Part shown: in pieces, positions 7,758 through 15,007 of the stretch
Numbering within the stretch: the stretch's first letter is position 1
How the letters are laid out: every line of letters begins with the position of its first letter
Source of the DNA: Peptococcaceae bacterium BRH_c23
GTDB lineage: Bacteria > Bacillota_B > Desulfitobacteriia > Desulfitobacteriales > Desulfitobacteriaceae
Reading direction: 5' to 3'
Length of the DNA: 15,927 bases
Assembly: GCA_000961805.1 (NCBI GenBank)
Contig: LADV01000111.1
Span: 1 to 15,927 of the forward strand
Made by a program: the position numbers and the translations under genes
The notes under the pieces: model-generated
What the model saw: the letters and a program-made list of their open reading frames with translations, nothing else
What the model was told of the DNA's origin: nothing
Databases searched by the model: none

Positions 7758-7787
7758 AATTATTATGTTTCATTCATGCCCGACTGT

Positions 7788-8444
7788 TTATTGAGTGCTA
7801 AATTTCAGATATTTATAACCGTAAAGCAAATCAGTCGTCGTTCTGATACCTTTTTTCTTTAAATCCTCAACCATTCCTAGGAAAACGTTAGCAGCAATGA
7901 TTGAATCTCCTAAAGCAGTGTGGCGACCCATTAAGGGCACTCCATAAACTTCAGCCAAATCTTCAAGGGAATGACTTATTTGGTCGGCGAAAAGTAAATG
8001 TGAGATTAAATACGTGTCCAAAATAAGAGGGTACAACTTTTCTCCACAGTTGTTTTGCAGTTGCGCATTTATAAAACTAACATCAAAAGCTCCGCAATGA
8101 GCCACAAGCAAGGAAGGCCCTGCAAAAATCATAAACTTATAATATGCCTCCACGAAATTCGGTGCTGCTGCAACCATTTCATCTGTGATACCGGTCAATT
8201 CTGTTATAAGAGGAGGGATTACACGATTAGGATTTATGAATTGGTGAAACGTCTCATCAGTAAGCTGTCCATTGTTAACAACCACTCCCCCAAGTGAAAT
8301 AATTTTATCCCCTTTATGAGGATAAAACCCTGTTGTTTCTGTATCAAATACAATAAATCGACTGTTATCTAACGCCATGGTAGGCCATTTTCTCAGACGG
8401 AAAGCCGTTACCTCTTGACAAAATTCTTCATCAACTGCGAACAA
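7788..8444 (-). CDS. DnaQ-type 3'-5' exonuclease (DEDDh family)
   Basis: From a TTG at 8444 the protein has 218 residues. It carries the three exonuclease motifs: FDTETTG with Asp34 and Glu36, HCGAFDVSF with Asp121, and RHTALGD with His175 and Asp180, which is the DEDDh arrangement of the DNA polymerase III epsilon fold. It is too small to carry other domains. The TTG has no clear ribosome binding site, and the frame stays open upstream to the stop of the preceding gene, so the true start may lie further upstream (for example a non-standard ATT at 8474 behind the G7 tract). It follows the cNMP/CBS/DUF294 gene by about 105 bases. Such DnaQ-like exonucleases recur beside DUF294 proteins and acetate-type symporters in other bacteria. 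The substrate in that setting is unknown. Confidence 0.85.
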   Translation of the reverse strand: MFAVDEEFCQEVTAFRLRKWPTMALDNSRFIVFDTETTGFYPHKGDKIISLGGVVVNNGQLTDETFHQFINPNRVIPPLITELTGITDEMVAAAPNFVEAYYKFMIFAGPSLLVAHCGAFDVSFINAQLQNNCGEKLYPLILDTYLISHLLFADQISHSLEDLAEVYGVPLMGRHTALGDSIIAANVFLGMVEDLKKKGIRTTTDLLYGYKYLKFSTQ

Positions 8445-8549
8445 TAATTTATAAAGATTAACAAATATACTAATCTTTAATCCCCCCCATACAAATGCTG
8501 TACTATATAGTGTTCCTTTCTCTTTAAGTGGGAGAAAGATTAAATTGCC

Positions 8550-10433
8550 TTATTTGATTTGAAATGCAGCTCTGGTTACGTTTTGCAGACGATCAACTGC
8601 CACAAAACTCTCGCGCATAACGGAGCGTTCTCTTTCACTGAGGTTAGTCGGGTTAATATAGTTATCTGGAATGAAACCTAGACTAAGCTTTCTCAAGTTT
8701 TCTCGCATCCTAAACATCATAAGGGATTGAAAGGCCGCTTCGAAGTACTCGGCATCATCGGCGGAGATGGCTTCGAATTCGACAAGTTTTTTTAGCCGCG
8801 CTAAAGTATTAACCTCGACTACGCTTTTCCACATAGCAAAAATGCGGATACAGTCCACAAGCAGAACACCAGCAGCCCTTTTTAGATCTACTTCGTTTTT
8901 ATGGTCTTTGTTCTTTTCCAATATTACGTTTTTGAATAGGTTAAGAGGTACCCTATGGCTAAGCGTATCACTTGTAAGGAAGTGGAATAGAGTCGGTGTA
9001 TTGCGAAACACATGCAATGTATAATCACGCAGCGCGTGTGCCAAATACTCTTGTCCATAAACTGGTCTGAAATCCAAAAATATCGTGAACTGACGAACAG
9101 CGTCTGGGTCAGGTGTGTTTGCCCATTTATAGACCGTTTTTTTCCAATTTGTAATCGAACGACACCATTCAGGATTAGTAGACATAATATTACCCGGACA
9201 TTTAATGAGACCACATAGTTCTAATCCTTCCGTTACATAGTCTGCCAGTTCTTTAAAATAGTTCCTAATCTCTTCTTCCTCATCAAGCGAAACATCGGCA
9301 TAAACTATAGCATTGTCTTGGTCTGAAGAGGGAGTCAGCTCTTCACGACCGCCACTGCCCATGGTTAACCAGCAATAATCAACAGGCGGTCGGCCGAGAC
9401 CTTTTTCAACCATTAAATTCTCTGCCAGCAAAAGGAGTCTTCTGGTTAATATGTCATATAATTCTGACACTACTTCCCCAATTTCACTAGCGGTGGCTTT
9501 TTCCCTGATCATGGTAGCCACTGTATCGTTGATTTGCTTAGAAGCTTGTGCCAATTCTGAGATACTTCCGGCAAGTTCTATATCTCTAACAATCGTTATG
9601 GAATTAGTAATTCTTGCCCTAGTTAAATCTCCAATTGTAACAATACCGATAGGGCGAGCATGTTCCGTGACCACAATATATTTGCCGTGACTTTTCAGCA
9701 TGGTAAGCAGTGCTTGGTAATAGAAAGCATTGGCTGTCAACGTAGGGGGGGGTTGTTGCATAATATCGACTGCGGTAATTACTGAAGGGTTGCTGTCACG
9801 GGCTAATACTTTGCTAATAAAGTCACGCTCGCTAACTAAGCCCAGCATTATACCATTAGGATCTACAACAACCATAGAACTAATTTTTTTCTTTGTAAAC
9901 AAACGAGCTAAATCGTTGATCGGCGTGTGCGGCTGACAGGTTTCGACGGGAGTGGACATAATGTCATAAACCTTCTGTTTAAAGCGATCAAATCCTAAAC
10001 CAAACGACTCATAGGGTTGTTCTTGTAGCATTTCTTCGTACAAGCCCCACAATCGATCCGTTAATACGCGGTTAAAATAGAGCGCAACCTCTTGATAGTT
10101 CTGTAAAAGATTTTCAAAAATTTCTTTGCCCAGCACGTAACACGTTAAGTCTGATTGTGCTTTGGACGAGGCAGGGTATCGTTTGCCAGTAAGAACAACA
10201 GTTTCTCCAAAGAACTCTCCTTGACTCCTTAGTCTTACTGCCCCGTTTTTCCCTGTAATGATTTCCGCAACTCCTGATAGAACTAAAAATAGAGAATCCT
10301 GTGATTTTTCGCCCTCAACAAAGACAAAACTACCTTTGGGATAGGTCTTAATGGGTATCGTTTGACTCAATTCCAATAAAACATTTTCCGGCAAGTGATC
10401 AAATGGTTTAAATTGCTTTAGTTTAAGTGACAC
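8550..10433 (-). CDS. cNMP-binding/CBS/DUF294 nucleotidyltransferase-like signalling protein
   Basis: A 627-residue soluble multidomain protein. Residues about 10-125 form a cyclic-nucleotide-binding beta-barrel (PKGSFVFVEGEKSQDSLFLV and GEFFGET). About 153-275 hold two CBS repeats (DIMSTPVETC, GLVSERDFI; DIMQQPPPTL, GIVTIGDLTRA), which usually sense adenine nucleotides. From about 355 follows a DUF294 nucleotidyltransferase-like domain with MGSGGREELTPSSDQDNAIV, in which Gly-Ser 359-360 and Asp371/Asp373 match GlnD-like NTase metal ligands. The C-terminal 150 residues are the helical DUF294-associated domain. GTG at 10433 is the start, behind GGGGGGAAG. It is divergent from the symporter unit and precedes the exonuclease. 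DUF294 proteins are often linked to acetate/monocarboxylate symporters and may modulate transport or signal energy state; the reaction is unproven. Confidence 0.9.
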   Translation of the reverse strand: MSLKLKQFKPFDHLPENVLLELSQTIPIKTYPKGSFVFVEGEKSQDSLFLVLSGVAEIITGKNGAVRLRSQGEFFGETVVLTGKRYPASSKAQSDLTCYVLGKEIFENLLQNYQEVALYFNRVLTDRLWGLYEEMLQEQPYESFGLGFDRFKQKVYDIMSTPVETCQPHTPINDLARLFTKKKISSMVVVDPNGIMLGLVSERDFISKVLARDSNPSVITAVDIMQQPPPTLTANAFYYQALLTMLKSHGKYIVVTEHARPIGIVTIGDLTRARITNSITIVRDIELAGSISELAQASKQINDTVATMIREKATASEIGEVVSELYDILTRRLLLLAENLMVEKGLGRPPVDYCWLTMGSGGREELTPSSDQDNAIVYADVSLDEEEEIRNYFKELADYVTEGLELCGLIKCPGNIMSTNPEWCRSITNWKKTVYKWANTPDPDAVRQFTIFLDFRPVYGQEYLAHALRDYTLHVFRNTPTLFHFLTSDTLSHRVPLNLFKNVILEKNKDHKNEVDLKRAAGVLLVDCIRIFAMWKSVVEVNTLARLKKLVEFEAISADDAEYFEAAFQSLMMFRMRENLRKLSLGFIPDNYINPTNLSERERSVMRESFVAVDRLQNVTRAAFQIK

Positions 10434-10508
10434 ATACTTCCCCCCTGGATTTGATCTAGGCAGTAACCATGTTATCTTTATTCAATTCAGTCAGAAGACT
10501 TCGATGTG

Positions 10509-10514
10509 ATTATA
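10509..10514 (-). promoter_or_regulatory. candidate vegetative -10 box for the DUF294 gene
   Basis: TATAAT on the minus strand, about 75 bases before the GTG start, within an AT-rich stretch. No good -35 hexamer lies at 16-18 bases (TTGATA is only 12 away), so this is tentative. Confidence 0.35.
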
Positions 10515-10602
10515 GTATACCTTCTTTATCAAAATGTTAAGAATTTTCTTTATAAAGTATCAATATCCCTTATCTCAAATTTTACTCATATGTTAATTTC
10601 GA

Positions 10603-10638
10603 TGTACACTTTCAGGCACATGTATCCGTGCGTGTACG
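10603..10638. promoter_or_regulatory. paired 18-bp enhancer dyads of P3
   Basis: TGTACACTTTCAGGCACA (10603-10620) abuts TGTATCCGTGCGTGTACG (10621-10638). The junction is 185.5 bp upstream of the -24 G of P3 and 78 bp from the single site. It also lies about 170 bases from the divergent DUF294 start, so it might influence both directions. Confidence 0.75.
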
Positions 10639-10689
10639 TGACGCTGAAGCTAGGACACGGAGGCTTATCGGGATTTTGATACCTAATAC

Positions 10690-10707
10690 TGTTAACTTAA
10701 GTGTACA
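10690..10707. promoter_or_regulatory. single 18-bp enhancer dyad of P3
   Basis: TGTTAACTTAAGTGTACA keeps the TGT-N12-ACA form and is centred 107.5 bp upstream of -24. It was located by projecting the spacing of P1 and P2, and the motif was present at the predicted place. Confidence 0.7.
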
Positions 10708-10735
10708 TCTCTTGGATCGGGTATTAATGAACCCC

Positions 10736-10761
10736 TAAGGGATATGGGGATGGAACCCTTA
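10736..10761. promoter_or_regulatory. proximal conserved dyad of P3
   Basis: TAAGGG-N14-CCCTTA, a perfect 6-bp dyad centred 57.5 bp upstream of -24, equivalent in sequence and position to elements at P1 and P2. Confidence 0.55.
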
Positions 10762-10803
10762 ATAATAGTACGAAATAGCCACTTATAATGATCGGAATAG
10801 TAA

Positions 10804-10819
10804 TGGCACTATAATTGCA
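10804..10819 (+). promoter_or_regulatory. sigma-54 (-24/-12) promoter P3 of the symporter unit
   Basis: TGGCACTATAATTGCA matches the sigma-54 consensus with exact spacing. The start is predicted near 10830, about 106 bases before the first gene. Downstream flank AAGACAATTCTG resembles the flanks of P1 and P2. Confidence 0.9.
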
Positions 10820-10935
10820 AGACAATTCTGCATATTATGAATAAATAAATAATTAAAGAAAGGAGTATTTTTGAATTCATTTACGGGAGAACAGTGCAAA
10901 GAATAGTGAGTCGAATTTCTGGGGGAGGAAATTAC

Positions 10936-11205
10936 ATGAACGCTTATAAAAAAGAAGTCTGGTTCACCATTATTTTTACCATCTTATTTTTATTTTCGGG
11001 CCATTTAGGACTATTCTTTTCAATTTTTCCAGTGGAAGGGAACTTATTAGGATTTCCAATTATGTATATTGTCCCAATTCTTTCCGGTTGGTTCGGGGTT
11101 CTTTTCTTAGTTATTGTAGCCGGTAAAATCGGAAATCAAATCGATGATGACATCGAAAAAGAAAATCAAGATAATTCTAAGATTCGCGGCGAGGGGGTAG
11201 TGTAG
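10936..11205 (+). CDS. small membrane subunit of a sodium:solute symporter
   Basis: An 89-residue protein with two hydrophobic helices (about 9-30 and 38-61) and a charged C-terminal tail (IDDDIEKENQDNSK). ATG at 10936 is preferred over a GTG at 10894 because GGGGGAGGAA lies just before it. The stop is immediately followed by the ATG of the symporter, so the two are translationally linked. Size, topology and position recall the short partner proteins (DUF4212 or DUF997/YhdT types) encoded ahead of SSS-family acetate or pantothenate carriers. I cannot assign it to one of these families. It probably assembles with, or stabilises, the permease in the cytoplasmic membrane. Confidence 0.82.
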   Translation: MNAYKKEVWFTIIFTILFLFSGHLGLFFSIFPVEGNLLGFPIMYIVPILSGWFGVLFLVIVAGKIGNQIDDDIEKENQDNSKIRGEGVV

Positions 11206-12855
11206 ATGGCAAATCAAGTTTGGCAACTGTCAAATCCAATAATAGGTATTATTGTAGTTTTAATTACCTTTGTCGTATTCTACGTTGTTGCCTATCTGTC
11301 AAACCGCGCAAGTACATCCGTACAAGACTTATACGCCACTAAAGGTGGGGTAGGACCAATCACTAACGGTCTTGCAATGGCATCTACTTACATGAGTTTA
11401 GCAACATTTCTAGGGGTTACAGCATTAATTTTACGTCTCCAAGTTCCATTTGTAATGTTGTGGATTCAATTCATTTTGGCGATCCCGTTAATAACAATTA
11501 TCTATGGAACAAGCTTACGCCGAATGGGGGCGTTCTCTCCAACACACTTTATTAGATTACGCTATGGAAAAGAAGCATCAATTATTGCCGCGCTCTGGAT
11601 GATTTTAGTATCCATTATGTACGCTTTAGGTCAAATGATCGGAATTGCAGTAACGTTCGAAACTTTACTAGGAATTCCTTATATGACTGGTTTATTTGTC
11701 GGAGGTATTCTAATTGTTGGTTACGTTACAATAGGTGGAATGAGCGGTGCAACAAACAATGCAGCCATTCAGATGGTCATCATGGCCCTTATGTTTATTA
11801 TTCCACTAGGCGCAATTATGAAAGCAATGGGTGGTACTGGATGGTTTTTCCCTCCACTTCTCTATGCTGATATGGTACCAGCAATGCTAGATGCTCTACC
11901 TACTTTCTTTGATTACAAGTTCCCTACAAAATGGTACTTTGCCCTTATTCCTGCCCTGACAATCGGGGCTTTAGGACTGCCACACTTAGCAATGCGTGTT
12001 TATACATCATCAAGTTTAAGAAGTGCTCGTTCAGCAATGATTTGGTTTGCTTTAGCACTTGGTCTTGTTTTCTCAGCAACATACGCAATGGGATTTTCAG
12101 GAGTATTTTTCGAGTATACAACTGGCATTCCTATTGCTCCTGCCGATACTGATAAATTAACAATTATTTTAAACTTAGCTTATAACCCTGAATGGGTAAC
12201 TGCACTAGTTATTGCTGGTGCTATCTCAGCTGGTTTGTCTACACTAAGCGGTAACTTACTGGCAATTGGCGCTTTAATTTCACAAGATATTGTTACAACA
12301 TTAAAGCCAGACTTATCAAATAAAACAAAAGTACGTCTGGGATATCTTTCTATTGCCCTTGGTGGTCTTGCAGCTGTATTATTAGCGATACAACCACCTA
12401 AATTCCTTATTGTTAGTATCCTTTGGGCCTTTGGTCTGGCAGGTACGACCAATGCGTCGCTCATTATTATGGGGGTTTGGTGGAAAAAAGCAAATCGCTT
12501 CGGTGCAATGTGTGCTTCTGCTATCGGTGGGATCGTCTATGTTGTTGTTTCACCCTTCGTTTTCCCTAAGATTGTTGTCAGTGGTCATGCTTTAACAGAT
12601 AGTATGGGTCTTTCAGGCGGAATGCTTGCTGTACCACTTAGCTTCTTAATTTTAATTGTAGTATCTTACATTACAAACCGTATGCCTTCACTAATGAGTC
12701 AACAAGCAATAACTGAAACTGATAGCTTAGTAGAAAGAATCCATGGCTGGTCTGATATTAATCCGAAGCGTTATAACAGCATAGTCGGGCCGTTAATTAT
12801 CGCTTCCATAGGTGCAATTGTCTTTGTTTGGGCAATGATGCCATGGGCATTCTAA
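11206..12855 (+). CDS. sodium:solute symporter (SSS family), monocarboxylate/acetate-permease-like
   Basis: A 549-residue integral membrane protein with about 13 hydrophobic helices and the length usual for ActP-like carriers. Diagnostic stretches are the N-terminal VVAYLSNRASTSVQDLYATK segment (27-46), GLAMASTYMSLATFLG, TIGGMSGATNNAAIQM and the GALGLPHLAMRVYTSSSLR region, which corresponds to the GxPHxxxRFFT region of acetate-type symporters, followed by AGAISAGLSTLSGNLLAIG. The family couples Na+ entry to uptake of acetate, propionate, lactate, proline or similar. Co-regulation with an isobutyryl-CoA-type mutase and a CoA-transferase suggests a short-chain fatty acid as substrate, which is inference. 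A strong terminator follows at 12918. Confidence 0.9.
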   Translation: MANQVWQLSNPIIGIIVVLITFVVFYVVAYLSNRASTSVQDLYATKGGVGPITNGLAMASTYMSLATFLGVTALILRLQVPFVMLWIQFILAIPLITIIYGTSLRRMGAFSPTHFIRLRYGKEASIIAALWMILVSIMYALGQMIGIAVTFETLLGIPYMTGLFVGGILIVGYVTIGGMSGATNNAAIQMVIMALMFIIPLGAIMKAMGGTGWFFPPLLYADMVPAMLDALPTFFDYKFPTKWYFALIPALTIGALGLPHLAMRVYTSSSLRSARSAMIWFALALGLVFSATYAMGFSGVFFEYTTGIPIAPADTDKLTIILNLAYNPEWVTALVIAGAISAGLSTLSGNLLAIGALISQDIVTTLKPDLSNKTKVRLGYLSIALGGLAAVLLAIQPPKFLIVSILWAFGLAGTTNASLIIMGVWWKKANRFGAMCASAIGGIVYVVVSPFVFPKIVVSGHALTDSMGLSGGMLAVPLSFLILIVVSYITNRMPSLMSQQAITETDSLVERIHGWSDINPKRYNSIVGPLIIASIGAIVFVWAMMPWAF

Positions 12856-12917
12856 TACATCTTCTATTTTTAAAGAGATTTGATAATTTGCTATGTGTTT
12901 GTAGAACTGTATAAAAT

Positions 12918-12973
12918 AATTGAAAGCTGAATCAAAGGACTTAATGCTTTTGATTCAGTCTCAATTATTTTTT
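12918..12973 (+). terminator. intrinsic terminator after the symporter gene
   Basis: CTGAATCAAA pairs with TTTGATTCAG around an 11-13-base loop. Flanking AATTGA/TCAATT extends the stem with a small internal mismatch. ATTATTTTTT follows on the plus strand. It separates the symporter unit from the membrane-protein gene at 12990, whose ribosome binding site lies just beyond. Confidence 0.85.
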
Positions 12974-12989
12974 CTATTTAGGAGGGAAT

Positions 12990-13565
12990 ATGGGAAAAAT
13001 CACATTAATCTTTAGAATTTTACAATTAGACAAAGGGGCTATTGAGAAACTCTCTGCGCCAGAAACGCATTTTAGAGGGTATAGCTCGGTTATTTCAGTT
13101 TTATTAGGGTTATTATACGGCTTTACAGCTATTAACATTAACTTAGAGTTTATAAGAACATTTGAAACCCCAATATTAAGACAGGTTTTTATTCCTGCAG
13201 TATTTTTATTTTCCGGTTATATAATGATGTTATTAACTAAAGTTGGGTTAACTTTACTTTTATGGGCAGGATCAAGAGGCTTAGGTGGTGGTGGCTTTTT
13301 AGCAATCCTTTACCAAATTACGACTATTGCTTTAATTCCTTCTATTATTGCACTACCTGCTTTTATTTCTCTTCAAGCAGGTACTCCTCTTTCAATGCTC
13401 ATGTTGGTTTCTATTGGGGTTGCACTCATTTGGATTTATTTTGTTTGTGCTAAAATTGTTGAAGTAGTCCAACACTTTGTACCATGGAAAGCCTATGTGG
13501 CGGTTCTATTAGCGTTTATCTTTTTTATGAGTATTTATTATATCATTCTACCTCCACCAACTTAA
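12990..13565 (+). CDS. multi-spanning membrane protein, possibly Yip1 family
   Basis: A 191-residue protein with about five hydrophobic segments (roughly 33-55, 63-90, 100-125, 130-155, 165-188) and a short polar N-terminus (FRILQLDKGAIEKLSAPETHFRG). ATG follows AGGAGGGAAT. The arrangement is like bacterial Yip1-domain membrane proteins, but I see no decisive motif. Its composition is AT-rich, like the symporter upstream. The terminator before it and the lack of an evident promoter leave open whether it is transcribed by readthrough or from a promoter inside the 130-base gap. Function unknown. Confidence 0.75.
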   Translation: MGKITLIFRILQLDKGAIEKLSAPETHFRGYSSVISVLLGLLYGFTAININLEFIRTFETPILRQVFIPAVFLFSGYIMMLLTKVGLTLLLWAGSRGLGGGGFLAILYQITTIALIPSIIALPAFISLQAGTPLSMLMLVSIGVALIWIYFVCAKIVEVVQHFVPWKAYVAVLLAFIFFMSIYYIILPPPT

Positions 13566-13617
13566 ACCTAGGTAGCACTGTCTAAAAATAATTGGAATAA
13601 AATTACCTAGACATGAC

Positions 13618-13649
13618 AAAAAAATATCCTCCCAAAAAGTAGGAGGATA
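13618..13649 (-). terminator. intrinsic terminator on the minus strand
   Basis: The stem TATCCTCC/GGAGGATA (13625-13649) is followed, in the minus direction, by a run of seven T. It is the second terminator in line for transcription coming from homocitrate synthase. On the plus strand it lacks a T-run. Confidence 0.65.
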
Positions 13650-13759
13650 TACGGCGAATGGCTATTTTCTTTTCAAATTTATGTTAAGATATTACCCATT
13701 ACCTCAATAAAAGCAGCCGTCATCTATACCGGTCACTCCACAAAGAACCTGGACCAGTG

Positions 13760-13786
13760 AAAAAGGCGGCTCCTTGCCGCCTTTTT
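13760..13786. terminator. bidirectional intrinsic terminator between the convergent genes
   Basis: AAAAGGCGGC and GCCGCCTTTT form a 10-bp stem with a TCCTT loop. T-runs follow in both directions, so it can end both the homocitrate synthase transcript (stop at 13800) and plus-strand transcription from the membrane-protein gene. Confidence 0.88.
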
Positions 13787-13799
13787 AATTTTTTTAGAT

Positions 13800-14936
13800 T
13801 TATCTACCTTCATGTTGCTTCAACATATCACCATAAATGTAAACGAGCTCCTTATCAAAAAGCGAACGCTTCATGTCTACAGCTAAAGCTCTGACCCGAG
13901 ATAACATCTCCTCGGCATCTTCGTTCGACATTTCCTTACCATACTCAAGTAAGAATTTTGCCTTGATTGAAGCCGTCCCAGAATGTTTACCAATCACGAT
14001 CTGCCGCTCAAGTCCAACATCCTCAGGGCTAAATGCTTCATAGGTTTTAGGATTCTTTAGAGCTCCATCAGCATGAATCCCAGACTCATGGGCAAACATG
14101 TTACTTCCTACGATTGATTTCCAAGCAGGAAGCGTCCTGCCCGAGGCCCGAGCAACATATTCAGAAACCTCGACAAATCGTTCGGTTGCAAAGCTTAAAT
14201 CCGTATCTAACAAATGCTTAAGAGCCATGACGACTTCCTCTAAAGCTGCATTTCCAGCCCGCTCACCCAGACCATTGACAGTGACTCCCACGTGTGATGC
14301 CCCTGCCTTCACTCCTGCCAAAGCATTCGCTGTTGCCATTCCAAAATCGTCGTGTGTATGCATTTCGACATCAATATCTGCTTTTTCAATCAGAGTTTTA
14401 ATCCGATCATAGGTTGTAAAAGGATCTAAGATTCCGACAGTATCACAGTAGCGAAGACGATCCGCCCCTGCTTTTTTTGCTTCTTTGGCAAATCGCACAA
14501 GAAAATCCATGTCTGAGCGTGAAGCATCCTCTGCATTGACAGAGATATACATCCCTTCTCGTTTAGCAAAGGCCGTGGCCTTGATCATCCGCTCCAGAAC
14601 ATCATCTCGAGTGGTCATGAGCTTATGTTCAATATGAATATCCGAGGTGGAAATAGAAATCGCCACAGCATCGACCCCACAAGCCAAGGAGGCTTCAATA
14701 TCCGATATGACTGCCCGATTCCAGCCCATAATGCTCGATTTTAAACCAAGTTTTACGATATCAGTAATTGCTTGCTTTTCATCGCCGCCCATGACTGCTA
14801 CCCCGGCTTCAATCTGATGAACGCCAAGCTCATCTAACAATCGCGCGATGCGCATTTTTTCTTGATTTGAGAAAACAACCCCAGCTGTTTGTTCTCCGTC
14901 ACGTAATGTGGTATCTACAATCACTAGATGTCTCAT
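13800..14936 (-). CDS. nifV: homocitrate synthase, NifV type
   Basis: A 378-residue member of the DRE-TIM metallolyase family, complete at both ends. DTTLRDGEQ (8-16) carries the catalytic Arg-Asp pair, HTHDD (193-197) the metal-binding histidines, NGLGERAGN (221-229) the family signature and HESGIHADG (283-291) a third conserved motif. Length and the absence of the LeuA C-terminal regulatory domain fit NifV, which condenses acetyl-CoA with 2-oxoglutarate to give homocitrate for the nitrogenase FeMo-cofactor. A citramalate or other acyltransferase role cannot be fully excluded without an alignment. ATG lies 8 bases after GGGGTGA. No nif structural or assembly genes are in the window. Confidence 0.88.
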   Translation of the reverse strand: MRHLVIVDTTLRDGEQTAGVVFSNQEKMRIARLLDELGVHQIEAGVAVMGGDEKQAITDIVKLGLKSSIMGWNRAVISDIEASLACGVDAVAISISTSDIHIEHKLMTTRDDVLERMIKATAFAKREGMYISVNAEDASRSDMDFLVRFAKEAKKAGADRLRYCDTVGILDPFTTYDRIKTLIEKADIDVEMHTHDDFGMATANALAGVKAGASHVGVTVNGLGERAGNAALEEVVMALKHLLDTDLSFATERFVEVSEYVARASGRTLPAWKSIVGSNMFAHESGIHADGALKNPKTYEAFSPEDVGLERQIVIGKHSGTASIKAKFLLEYGKEMSNEDAEEMLSRVRALAVDMKRSLFDKELVYIYGDMLKQHEGR

Positions 14937-14967
14937 TTCAGACTCACCCCTTAATTTAAAATCGCAC

Positions 14968-15007
14968 GTATAATTATACTGTACGCCTTATAATTACTAT
15001 CTATAGT
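14968..15007 (-). promoter_or_regulatory. AT-rich probable promoter/operator region of nifV
   Basis: The 193 bases between gatB and nifV hold a TATAAT on the minus strand (14973-14978) inside a perfect palindrome GTATAATTATAC (14968-14979). Nearby is a second inverted repeat, ACTAT-CT-ATAGT (14996-15007). A convincing -35 box is missing and there is no sigma-54 site. I see no gene or clear gatB terminator in the rest of the gap. Confidence 0.3.

Noticed and set aside
7677..7862. A 61-codon plus-strand frame over the P2 enhancer pair
   Set aside because: It is antisense to the exonuclease end, with no ribosome binding site; the DNA conservation there is explained by the dyads.
2322..10707. 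The TGT...ACA sites as a CRISPR array or transposon ends
   Set aside because: They are scattered in three promoter regions at fixed distance from sigma-54 sites, without spacers, transposase or target duplications.
10702..10719. TGTACATCTCTTGGATCG as the single enhancer site of P3
   Set aside because: Its right half is off by one base from the motif and its distance to -24 differs from P1 and P2; the overlapping site at 10690-10707 fits both motif and spacing.
14098..14412. A 104-codon plus-strand frame antisense to nifV
   Set aside because: Shadow of the strongly coding minus strand; no start signal and no family features.
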